NCBI GenBank assembly: GCA_949361645.1
Contig: OX442423.1
Location: 5,183,505-5,247,504 of the forward strand
DNA length: 64,000 nt
Direction of reading: 5' to 3'
Source of the DNA: Spongilla lacustris
Lineage: Eukaryota > Porifera > Demospongiae > Spongillida > Spongillidae
Part shown: positions 44,056-54,164 of the stretch, one piece after another
Numbering within the stretch: position 1 is the stretch's first letter
Layout: each line of letters starts with the position of its first letter
Program-made: the position numbers and the translations under genes
The notes under the pieces: model-generated
What the model was told of the DNA's origin: nothing
The model's database searches: none
The model's input: the letters and a program-made list of their open reading frames with translations, nothing else

Positions 44056-46443
44056 CAGTGTTTCCCCCAGAGCGTGGCGCTTCAATGGTGCCACGCTTAT
44101 GAATAAAGGTGATTACTAGGTGTTAAGTAAACTGGGTAGATAGGTGATAAAGATTGGTTTATGGGCAAAAAAGATTACAATTGTGGTATGCATGTAAAAG
44201 CAAGTACATGTACAAGCTAAATACTAATTCTACGATGGCGCATCTCACTCCAAATCTCAGCAGCTTTTACAAAATCAAAGTTCTCTAGTTCTCCACCTTC
44301 TAAAACAATTCTCATTATTTAGCATAGAGTGGAGATGTTTAATCTATTTCTAAGATCAGTTTTTATTCGGTTCATAGATGAAAAGCATCTTTCACACTCA
44401 GCTGTGCTAACTGGAATGATTAGTGCAATTGATGCAAGCCTTGATAGTTGAGGGAAGAGATCTTTGAGAGTATTGTTAAATGCCAGATCTTGTAGGAACT
44501 TTCTCAGAGTGGTCCCCCGATAGGCTTCAAACATTGTTGTTTTCAATTTTTCCCACTCTAATCTTGCTGCAGTGGCATCAATATCAGGGTTTTCATTCTG
44601 ACTGTATTTGGACTCCAAGATGGCCAACCTATCATTTCCCCATGACTGATACGATGCTGGGTCAATACTTTTATCTGGAATTTTGTTCGGGTCAAACAAT
44701 CCAAAAGCATCTATTTCATCACACTCAGGAAAGTAGCTTTCAAGCTGCTCAATTACAGCATCCACAAACTTTGTCTGCATCATTTCAGTAAAGGAAGTTC
44801 TATCAGTGGCAGACACCTTGATGGTATGATCTTTAAGTTCATGCTGAATGAATGCATCCACTTCACCAATAACATCAGCATCACATAATGCAGATATTTG
44901 GTGTAAAGTAAACTGCAGCCCTGGCCGTATTAGGGACAAGCCAACATCCTCTCTTTGGAATATTAAGCTAAGATGGCTGATGTGAGGCAAAATTTGATGA
45001 AGAAAATGACAGCAAGCAACAAAGTAATACGTTTTTACAAATTTAGCTAGGCCTACTGCTGTTGGCTCACTTCGTTCTGTACCTTCACGCTCTAAACTGA
45101 CAATGATTGATGGAAGTGTTCTAAGTATGGACCCTATTGCAGCATCATATGATAGCCATCGGACATCTTTTGCTTGCTTAAGCTTGATTATAGGATCATT
45201 CAGAATTTCCTGAATAGCATGAAGTCCTGCCATCCTAACTGCACTATTATGATAGAACAGAAACAATGACTGTACAGTTTCTTTGAACCTTTTCAAATAT
45301 GGTATGTTGTCAGCTGCATGAGCTGCAGCTAGGGCAAGTCTATGATTGATGCAATGGACTGACACAAGACGTGGCTGACGCACCTTCCGTCGCGATGCTA
45401 CTCCACTCACCCTTCCTACCATAACTGCACAGCCATCACTTCCAAATGAGCGCAGCTTGATGATGTCAAGTCCATTTGTCTCCATAAAAGCAACTATAGC
45501 ACCCTCAATAGTTTCCGCTGTACCATCAGCAATGTCGCCTATATGAAGAAATGATGTTTCAATTTTCCCGGATGGAAGGATGTATTTCGCTACAATAACT
45601 AGCTGCTTCAATACAGATATGTCAGTTGATTCATCTGTCATTAGGGAAAAGAATGGACTGCACTTTAAATTATCCAGTTTCTCACTTTCTATGACTGATG
45701 AAAGGCACTGCAAAAACTCTGCAACAATCCTTTTACTGGTGTAAGTGGCATTTCTTCCTATAGAAAGATCATTTAAGTATGAGCATCCAAGACTCTTCAC
45801 CAAATTGACTAAAGATTCATATTTAGTTGTGATAGCAATGTCCTCCTTTGCCAACCAGTAGGCAATCTTCAATGCACCTATGATTGCTTCTCTATGAACC
45901 AGCGATCCTTCTGTGCTTTGAGTCACAGCAATTTTAGAAGCTGCTGAAAGATGCACCTTTGATTTGTGTCGCTCAATGCAATCCTTGCGGAGGGACGTGC
46001 ATGGTACCGTTCGTTGTCCAGATACCAGAACTGCTGCTCTCCTGGCATTTGCATATTTCACACAGAAGTCCTGTCACGATGCCAGCTGTATCTTCAGTTG
46101 GAACTAGCCAGGGATATTCTTCTTTCCACGATGAACAGTACCCTGTTTCATGACCTCCTTTGCGTTTTTTACGTACAGTTGAAATCTCTACTTTGCTTGA
46201 CCTCGTTGCCATTGCTATAACGCCTGAGCTATTACGCTATGTTGCCTGCTTATATAGTACTAAAAACGCGCTGAGGGGGGTTTTGTCGGGATATATTAGA
46301 AACATTTAATGGTGTAAGGTATATAAATTAAAATTTAAAGAAACCACAGATGACAAAGCAACCAAGTGCTAATTAAATTCATAGCCCACACATTTATCAC
46401 CTGGAATGCGCCACGCTAAAGCATGGCGCTGGGGGAAACACTG
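44056..46443 (-). mobile_element. hAT transposon with terminal inverted repeats
   Basis: 2,388 bp from CAGTGTTTCCCCCAGAGCGT to the complement of CAGTGTTTCCCCCAGCGCCA, a typical hAT terminus. It carries one transposase gene on the minus strand. The flanking octamers (CTATATTA, ATCTTAGG) do not match, so the target duplication is lost or the insertion is old. Confidence 0.88.
44217..46212 (-). pseudogene. hAT transposase, ZMYM/KIAA-type, two frameshifts
   Basis: The N-terminal frame (46212-45973) has a basic start and a TTF/BED-like zinc finger beginning (WKEEYPWLV, LLCEICK). The main frame (46061-44319, 580 codons) picks up the second half of the finger (DCIERHKSKVHLSAA), then an RNase H-fold core (FFSLMTDESTDISVLKQLV with its Asp, then GLDIIKLRSFGSDGCAVMVG, and SVHCINHRLALAAAHA). 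It ends with the hATC dimerisation motif (STAECERCFSSMNRIKTDLR). A frame change lies between about 45990 and 46060. A second near 44317 hides the last 34 codons, which continue in another frame to a TAG at 44217-44219 (GELENFDFVKAAEIW). Catalytic Asp and hATC features are otherwise intact, so the copy is only slightly decayed. Confidence 0.85.
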
Positions 46444-46449
46444 ATCTTA

Positions 46450-47330
46450 GGAGTCATACCAATTATGCGAAGAGAGTGTATTTACAGTACAAAAGAATGC
46501 CAATCAGAAAGGCGTCTGTACAAAACGCTATTCGCGCAACATGTCATCAGCGGGATTGTACACACTCAAGTGGCATCCATCGTGACAATTAATGTCAGCA
46601 AATCCTACGATTAAAGATTGCGTACGTGTACGCAGCCTTCAGGAAAGGGATCGAATTTTATTTACCTGTGTATAGCAAAATAAATTATTACGTAATCATT
46701 ACTAATTAAAATGCGTACATGCATGCATTATTTGAAGAGTCTCAAATATGTGCGGTAGGGCACATCTAGCCTTTGCCATCATAAGGCCATCCAGTTTGTG
46801 TTTGAGGGGCTCATGGAGAAGTGGACTTGGGTTCGATGATACAGCACCGCTCTACTCTATCTTAGGTTGATCATGTGTTCAGGAAGAGTTATCATGGCTA
46901 TGTTTTACAATGCTGTTTTATATTTATAAATAATATTATTATATTAGTATTTTACATACATGTATAGATTAAATTTTACAAATGTTGAAACTTTTAAATG
47001 TGATGGTGGCCTCATTTTGGGAAGGGGGCAGGCATGTGCGTGGGATAGCTCTGCTTTGTGTTCAAATGATAAATCATCGCACATTTCGGAGGGGAAAAAA
47101 TTGCTATGCAACTGAACCGAGTTGCTAATCAACTTCGATTTTGCGTAGCAAAATTGCTACGCAATTTTAAAAAGTAAATTATTCCCTGCTGATTGTACCT
47201 CTGGTTTCTGTGTATAAACTGGCCCTACCTCCTAATTGCATGGTGCAATGGGATGGAGAGCAAGAGATTTGATGACCAGGTGATGACTTAATATACATGT
47301 ATACAGTGAGGTTAATAAATTATTAATTAC
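46450..47330. other. no gene recognised
   Basis: Non-coding. A small hairpin, TGCGTAGCAA-AA-TTGCTACGCA, lies at about 47141-47163. This may be the region between the diverging minus-strand gene and the plus-strand gene starting at or before 47337. Confidence 0.4.
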
Positions 47331-47336
47331 TTGCAG

Positions 47337-49153
47337 GAGATGTTGCTATATATCCAGTCAAATCCATGGAAGGCCTAGGCAGTGGGGCAGAAGGTTATGA
47401 TGGTACCCCTGATTCTTTTCTTGGATGATACAAGTGGCAATAAAAGTACTTAAGAGGTGGCGCAAGTTTGAGAGTTAGTATCTACTCTAGGCCAGGCTTC
47501 CAAGACAAGCAAATGGTCGGCATGTCAATATACATTCAATGCAATGTGTATGTGTACATGTATACCGTCTGTGTACATGTATGTGTTTGTGTGATTGCAC
47601 TGTTGTCTTCATACTGCACAAATCTTGTCTATTTTTTATAGATGTGAATCATTTAAAGAGCCCAGAATATTTACAGCAACCGACTATCCCCAAGTCATGA
47701 TATTTGCCATCATTTTACTGTACTGTATCTTCATTATCTGTGTGAAATCCCTTCTTCTGGAGATTCAAGGTATGTAAGGATAATGTTTGTGTCAGTATAT
47801 GACTGCATGTTTCTCTCATATTTAGGTGTGGTGATGCTTTGAAGAGAATGTATCTCATGCAGCATTTCTTCAATAATGTTCCCATTGCAAAACTTAATGC
47901 AGGCAGAAGTATATATTGTCCAGGAGAACTAAGAAAAGTGAGCACACCTATATGTACATATATCAGATACATTTACATACAGCTTAGGTCCAAACAACCT
48001 CAAATACCCAAACCTGTCAACCGCTATCCAACTATCAAAGGGCTTCAGGATGACCAAGGGGTCAACATTCACTGCCTGTCTGAAGATTATGTAACAGTTT
48101 ATGCTGGGATCATAGCATGTGATTCAGAACTGGTAAATGCTGGAGATATTATTACAACCATCTGTTGTCAGGTAAATGTCTAATATGTGTTACACATGTA
48201 CGATTGCAGGGGGATGCTCTTAGTCAATAATAAAGATTTGGGGGGGCTACTAATTATATCCATGCCAGGAGTGTACATATATGAAGAATCAGCAGGGGGA
48301 GGGCGCGGGAGGGGAATGTAGCACGGAAGCTCTGCAGTGTTGTTCAATTTAGTTTTCAGCTTTAAGTAAACACACATGGTAAAAACCAAGCTTATTTATT
48401 TGTTGTGTGCCTGAACTCCCCTGCAAGCAAACAAGGGCTGACACTTAAATTGTGTGAATGCTCAAATATATATATACAAGCATTTAATATAAATGAAAGC
48501 ATTTGCCACTGTGGGAAGGTCTATAGCATATCTGTGTCTTCTTTATGCACATGTAAATACATGCACCAGTTTAACCGAAACTGCTTTCAAGTTCATTTGG
48601 AATTCCCAAATTGTGATCTTCCAACTTCCTGTTGGCCTAATGCTGTTTTGTGACGTACTTCAAACTATAGAACAATGTGTTCGTACTGTAAAGTTGGAGC
48701 ACCAAAGAACACAGTATACAGAACATCTGAATACACCCAAAAAAAAATTGGGGTGGTGGGGCCTTGCTTATTGTTGAAAAGGTTCAATAGCCCAATATCT
48801 TGCTATGGGGGTACACACTTACTGTAACTTATGCCTCCCTGAATGCTAATGTGATACGTGTTTTTATATCCAGTATATAGGTACTTGTTCTTGGCTGCAT
48901 ACCAGTTACAACATTCCGGGCAAACGTTGTCTGATGCAAGGCTGTGAGAACTGTATCTTAAATGTTGAACGATTATGACTGTCCGTTGGTGTCTTTAACC
49001 AAGAATATTTCTACTGTGGATTATAAGCAGGCCAAGCCCTTGTTCGCAATTGCACAGATTGCACATTTGAAGAGAGAGATTCACTCAGAAAGATTGAACG
49101 GAAACTCACCAAAGAAAAGACTCTGCACTTCAAGCATGATTGTAGTAATATGA
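47337..49153 (+). CDS. unidentified spliced gene, five to six exons
   Basis: Exons that agree in phase: 47337-47393 (acceptor CTTGCAG; VAIYPVKSMEGLGSG), 47642-47693 (VNHLKSPEYLQQPTIP; weak donor GTCATG), 47826-47937 (CGDALKRMYLMQHFFNNVP), 47983-48171 (KPVNRYPTIKGLQDDQGVNI ... GDIITTICCQ, donor GTAAAT) and 48874-48978 (YIGTCSWLHTSYNIPGKRCL, Cys-rich, TGA at 48976). The intron between the third and fourth exons is only 45 bp (gtgagc...tacag). An overlapping frame at 48962-49153 ends in a basic PKKRLC motif and could be the true C-terminus if splicing differs or a base is missing. AATAAA at 49224-49229 marks the gene end. Upstream exons may exist. I do not recognise the protein. Confidence 0.5.
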
Positions 49154-49223
49154 TGTACTCTGTATAATGTTTGTACGAGTATTGTATTGTTTTTGTTTGT
49201 AATCTATTGCGAATCGAACTGGG

Positions 49224-49229
49224 AATAAA
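49224..49229 (+). terminator. polyadenylation signal
   Basis: AATAAA about 70 bp after the last coding frame of the 47.3-49.2 kb gene. Confidence 0.55.
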
Positions 49230-50110
49230 AATACATTTAGGGCTGCGAACGCGGTAAACATAGTAAATGCGTTCTGGTCTTTATCGGATACCGCGTTGAT
49301 TCAGCTGTATTTCAGACTGTATACACAGCCATATTTCAGATTGATAGTGAGATTTGGTAATACTCTGGTAATATGATCTGAATCAATTTTACTCCATCAT
49401 ATCTGAACCAAAGGTTTTCACCAAGTCTACAAGGGTCTGGTAAACAATCTGATTCAACATTGGGTACAGGTTTGAGACAAGAAAAAACTTCTGGCTGTGT
49501 ACTATACTATCTATGGTCTCACGATCAAATCGTGCGAGTTGGCAGGTCTGTGACTAATCCGTGCATCGGCCATCCGCTGAAGTATAATGTGGGATTACTG
49601 CTTAATTAAGCACGCTTTTAAAACAAAATAAAAACCTTAGCCTGAAGCCACGCTGTATGCGCGAAGTGCGCTCTTATTAGGCCTAGGCCTATAGTATACA
49701 CGGCCTTGTGAATGGCTGTACGTTAACGTTTCTAGCAGGTTACGGGGCTGAGGAGTTTACTAGTATGGGCCAGGTTTAGATCTATGTATTAAAGGGTACA
49801 AGTCATTTCAGCAAAAAGCAATATGATTTATTACGTACATGTACTGCACAGTAGAGGAGTCTAATAGGCCTATTAAATATAGTTCGGCCTACATACGGTG
49901 CGAGTTTCCCAAACAACCAAATTACAACGACATGGTTACCTTTTTTTCCGGCCTGCATGATTTCACGGTTTCACTGACAGCGCTGCACCCGTGAAATATT
50001 TTCGCTCGCACACGTGGTGTTTAGAGCGTCACAGAGGCAAGCGGTAATTCGATCCGAAGCATACCGCATATGTAGTGACCGAACCGTTTTGTGATATTTT
50101 CAGTGGTGCC
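49230..50110. other. no gene recognised
   Basis: Intergenic; no coding signal. Confidence 0.4.
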
Positions 50111-50111
50111 G

Positions 50112-50304
50112 CAGGGGCGGCGGAACAGGTACCGCAGGTACCGCGGCTGCGGGACCAATGTTAAAGGCACACAACAACAAAAAATAAAAAATCCAGGCAC
50201 TGTTTTCTATTTGTACCGTGTGACTGATCATAATATCTCCGGCAGTGTGGCCTTACGGCCGAAAGCGGACACTCCACTGATTGAATCGGCCGAAAGCGGT
50301 CAGC

Positions 50305-50336
<32 letters not shown>

Positions 50337-50382
50337 TTCCCTAGCTGGCGGGACTAACGCTAAATAGCTTCCGCCGCCCCTG
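50112..50382. mobile_element. hAT-type MITE with CAGGGGCGGCGGAA ends and poly-C tract
   Basis: Perfect 14 bp terminal inverted repeats (CAGGGGCGGCGGAA...TTCCGCCGCCCCTG) around 243 bp. Inside is a run of 31 C at 50306-50336. Flanking octamers do not match. Confidence 0.6.
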
Positions 50383-50432
50383 GGTGGGGTGGCTATTTCA
50401 TGGCTGGTGGGGCCTGTATAATAGCGCCCCCC

Positions 50433-50442
50433 CACACACACA

Positions 50443-50526
<84 letters not shown>

Positions 50527-50565
50527 ACACACACACACACACAGTGACACACACACACCACATGC
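50433..50565 (+). repeat. (CA)n microsatellite
   Basis: About 60 CA dinucleotides with GTGA interruptions at 50449-50453 and near 50543. Confidence 0.95.
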
Positions 50566-50769
50566 GTGGGTACCATAATACATTAACATTAATATTCTCG
50601 CATTTGCGAATCATCAAATGCATAATCAAATTATAGGCAGCTCTGCGGTGCTTCGACCGAACTCATCGATAATACATCTTTTAGAATTAGTAGCCTATTA
50701 TTAATCATAGCTAGTATATATTGTGTGCATATGTGCAACGAATTACGCCCTCGGATCGGTAGAATGTAA

Positions 50770-50878
50770 TTAGCATAGTTATACACAGTTATACAAAATG
50801 TGTATAACAATTGTGGTTTTTTGATTAGCACACACTGCTATTATACACAGTTATACACAATTATACGCAATGTGTATA
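50770..50878. repeat. TTATACA motif cluster, left of THAP gene
   Basis: GTTATACA/TGTATAAC-type motifs occur at least seven times in 110 bp, in both orientations. A matching cluster is at 53137-53190 on the other side of the THAP and minus-strand ORFs. Confidence 0.65.
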
Positions 50879-50963
50879 GATGATTTCGGTGCGAAGTCGT
50901 TTCCCTGGAGACGCGTGACCTAAAACGATGAATAATTGACGTGGAGGGCAAGGTATACGTGAA

Positions 50964-52465
50964 ATTGTATGGAGGTGTTGTGCTTTTGGCTGTAGAAATC
51001 GTGGTGGTCAGCGTTTGGGCCTAGGTTTCTATTGGTTTCCATTCAAAAATGAAGGCAGACTACGAAGGTGGATTCAAGCGGTCCGTAGAGAGGATTGGCA
51101 GCCTTCGAAGTACTCGCGAATCTGTTAGTCTCGTACCCAGACCCAAATGTACGTAACGATGATTATCGCTTACAGTATAACATCACGTACAGAGGGTCTG
51201 GGAATGAAGTCGTGGGAAATGGTTCTTGGAATGTCGTTGGAATGTTGAGAATTACATAACTTTTATGTCGTCACAAATGTTCCGCTGCGTCACGAAATCA
51301 ATTATGACCTATGCGGGTGGTCGCAAATTGTGGAGACTTAGGCTAAGGGTTACTCACCGTATTAAGTTAGGGTTTAATACTTGGGCAGTGTGCCAGGTCT
51401 AGTCGGCCCCGTCCGACGTCGGTGGTTTTGTGAAAAAATCCTAGAACACTGGGTACTGTTTCTCGTGCTAAGCCCTAATCCGCATAGGGGATTCCTCGCT
51501 TTTAGTGGCCATCCCGAGGCCAACCTCTGAGCCCCTATCACCCGATCGCAAAGTCCAGCCGTCTGGAAGGGCATCTGGAAGGGCATCTTCTAATAAGAGC
51601 GCACCCCGCAAGTACAATTTGTGGCTTCGGCCAAAGATGGCAAGTATCGTCAGGTGGCCAGCCTAGACCTACCAATCGTAGAGGTAAGAGCTTGGTCCAA
51701 GGAGTAAGGAGGGTACAGTGGATGAGACAAAGAGACAGCACCGCTAAACCACGCGCGGAAAATGCCTTCTAGGCTTATGCTGGCTTCGGCAAAGAGTTAA
51801 GTAACCTACTGTAGTCTTTCTGACGCAAGAGCCATAAAACCATCTAGGTCTAACGCTGACTTGGAAATACCTTCCGATCACACTTTGGGTGTGGTTTTGC
51901 GATTGGCATGCTAGAAATGCAATTAGCTGATGGGCCGTAGCGTTGGAATGTATACGTCACAAATCGCTGCAATTTGATTGGTTCGACCAAATTCAGGTAA
52001 CATAGAACCATTTCCCACGACTTCATTCCCAGACCCTCTGTACGTGATGTTATACTGTAAGCGATAATCATCGTTACGTACATTTGGGTCTGGGTACGAG
52101 ACTACGAATCTGTGGCGACCATTTTGTGTCATGTTAGTTAGAAGTGTGGAAGTCACAGTTGAGTGAGGGAGTCATTTGTTTTTATTGTAGGCAAGCCTGT
52201 TGACGAACCCAGTGATGTGGCTATGTCTCTTCACGATTCTCTTTCAAGGACGGCTTGCAAGAGAAAGTATTTGATCAGCAGTGAAAGCGCGGCAGACGAA
52301 AGCGGGGCAAAGAAGAAAAGGAGAGGTGTGCTTTATATTATCTCTGCTTCAGCTGTAGAGGGTCGTTTGCTAGTTCACGCAGGACTCGCAACAGAGACAG
52401 AAATCATCAGTATGGGAGGTATAGGGATGCAGCCCCCATGTCTGGAATACGGTAGCCACCCATAG
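50964..52465 (+). pseudogene. THAP-domain gene split by an inverted-repeat element
   Basis: 50970-51125 encodes the first part of a THAP zinc finger (CCAFGCRNRGG, FYWFPFKNEGRLRRWIQAV, REDWQPSKYSRIC) with the C-x4-C pair and the conserved Trp and Pro. The frame is cut at RIC by the element 51126-52104. After the 9 bp target duplication the domain resumes at 52105 with GDHFVS, providing the final Cys and His of the C2CH finger. A donor (CAT/gttagt) at 52132 and an acceptor (TTTATTGTAG) at 52190 join exon 52191-52465 in phase (KPVDEPSDVAMSL, basic NLS-like KKKRRG), stop at 52463-52465. No ATG is in frame: the usual Met position reads ATT. THAP proteins bind short DNA motifs and are often transposase-derived. 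As it stands this copy cannot make a THAP finger unless the element is removed. Confidence 0.75.
51126..52104. mobile_element. 979 bp inverted-repeat element (TAGTCTCG family), in the THAP exon
   Basis: Ends TAGTCTCGTACCCAGACCC and its complement, with inverted repeats of about 100 bp (to about 51225 and from about 52005). It is flanked by a perfect 9 bp duplication, CGAATCTGT (51117-51125 and 52105-52113). No transposase is visible. Long inverted repeats with a 9 bp duplication suggest a Mutator-like superfamily, by rule of thumb. Confidence 0.85.
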
Positions 52466-52739
52466 CTGGATCTGCTTATGTTTTAGCAACGATGATGAGC
52501 ATGTGTGCTGTCATGCTGCCCTGCTTTGCCTTTGGCTACAGCCTACAAAAGCTACAGGCCTACACGACGGAGGACAAAGATGTCTGTTGCCGATCGATTG
52601 CTATAAGCCTACTTGCTACATGTACATGTATAGACCTAGCTTATCGATTACAGATAGGTCTGTAGACATGTACACCGTGCATTCTTTTAAAAATAAGCTT
52701 AACTTGGCAAGCTAGTGCAGTCGGCAACGATCAAGCCAG

Positions 52740-53085
52740 ATGACCGTGCAATAGGCCCTAATCCACGCTTCGTGGACCTGGTCTGCACTTTTGGTTGCCT
52801 TGGCCGAAACACACCACAAACACGGTCCTAACAGAGCCCGATTGAAACTAGTTGTAGGCTTCAAGTTCCCGGGCGATCGATAAAATAGCCAAATATATTG
52901 CCATACTCTATACGCTGCCACAACGACATACCATCGCTGAAACGACGACCATTACACCTCATGAAAAGTTCATCGCTTGGTGTCAGTCCCACCGACTCCA
53001 GTTTTTGTTTGTAACGCTCCTTTCGCTTGAAATCTGCCGATCCATCACGATTTACCGTACGTCTCAATAATGTTTTGCCCTCCAA
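52740..53085 (-). pseudogene. N-terminal fragment of an unclassified multi-copy ORF (EYGNIFGYFIDRPG motif)
   Basis: Minus strand from the ATG at 53085: a Lys/Arg-rich start (FKRKERYKQKLESVGLTPSD), then IEYGNIFGYFIDRPGT. Shortly after, in another frame, follows LEAYN, a TAG, then FQSGSVRTV. In the family I remember, the RPG motif is followed by a short linker and then LEAYNYF-SG-VRTV, so this copy has a small deletion and a Tyr-to-stop change. Such proteins, often with SWIM or YqaJ-like domains further on, are multi-copy in marine invertebrates. It converges with the THAP ORF. Confidence 0.45.
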
Positions 53086-53136
53086 AAAAATTTCACATGA
53101 CTCTCACGTGACGCGCGGGTTCTCACCGAAATCATC

Positions 53137-53190
53137 TATAACAGGTACTGTATAACTACTTGTATAACAATGTTATACAGGCGAGTATAA
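53137..53190. repeat. TTATACA motif cluster, right
   Basis: GTATAAC/GTTATAC motifs occur five times within 55 bp, just upstream of the minus-strand ORF; partner of 50770-50878. Confidence 0.6.
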
Positions 53191-53199
53191 CAACCCTTT

Positions 53200-54150
53200 T
53201 TACACAGTGGATTCTCTGGATGATGATCCAGCGTACAAAGTCACATGCAGTACAGATATCTGCTTTTCCACCAGGTATTCTTGTTCTGTAGTACGAAGAG
53301 CTCCTCTTAATAATACATATAAGCTAACGCGCTAAAAGTATGTAAGAAACGTGCAGTAATAAATTGTACTGTTAAACATGTATGATAATGAATGTCAACA
53401 ACGATCCCGCCCATTCGTCATGTCACTTTGGTAACAGCTTTTGTCTGAGTTGTTAACTTGTTCTACCTCGTGAAGTTGCTACAATATACAGCTGAAATTA
53501 AAGTAAGTTGATCCAACCAGTAAATGGAGCGTTCCATCGTTGCATGCATGGTTATTGCGGCCGCAATATTAATGTGTATATAAAAGGCGTATCTACTGAA
53601 AATCGCTGTAAAGCAACAAAAAAAAAGGAAAAAAAAGTGCCAGCGTGGTTTTCATTCTACGTCGAGTGCAGTTTAAATTTTGCACTTTAGCACCAACTTC
53701 TTTTGGCCATGGCAAAAAGGGGTTTGGTACGTTGAATACAGATATTCCCGTGGGTGTGCGTATGAGCAGTCAGTGGAAGGCGTGCAATCATTCGCAGGCC
53801 ATTGGTAAGTAACTATCAATAACCTAGTTGGGATACACATTGGGATAGTACAATAGAAAACGCGCGGGTTTCTTGGTCGGCGCAGTGATTTGGGGGGCGG
53901 ATCTGAAGGTGTTTTTATTATTCATACGCTCGTGTAGACAACAAGTTAATACCATGTATAACGGAATGCTATCGTCGACAATGTGATAAACTGTTGGTAT
54001 TATGCCAGGCATTCATACGTGCAACGTTAACACAGGTGGAGAATAAACTAACTGTATCTGTGTATATGTATTATTCCTGGAAAAAATATCCTGCACTTCC
54101 ATTACTCTAGTACATGCTCTGTAATTTTGATATCACTTTATTATACACAG
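53200..54150. other. upstream region of the dynein gene
   Basis: No coding sequence supported. It should hold the dynein promoter and 5' leader; no TATA box can be singled out. Confidence 0.4.
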
Positions 54151-54164
54151 GACTGCATGCAGTG

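Noticed and set aside
50253..50636. Cys/Val-rich and Thr/His-rich frames over the CA microsatellite
   Set aside because: Microsatellite translation.
51360..51600. Possible RNA gene or SINE inside the 979 bp element
   Set aside because: GC-rich stretch looked structured, but no A/B box, cloverleaf or known RNA signature could be found.
51126..52104. The THAP-interrupting element as an introner (spliced transposon)
   Set aside because: The donor-like GTTAGT at the left edge and the AG sites near the right edge do not restore the reading frame when joined. Not excluded without RNA data.
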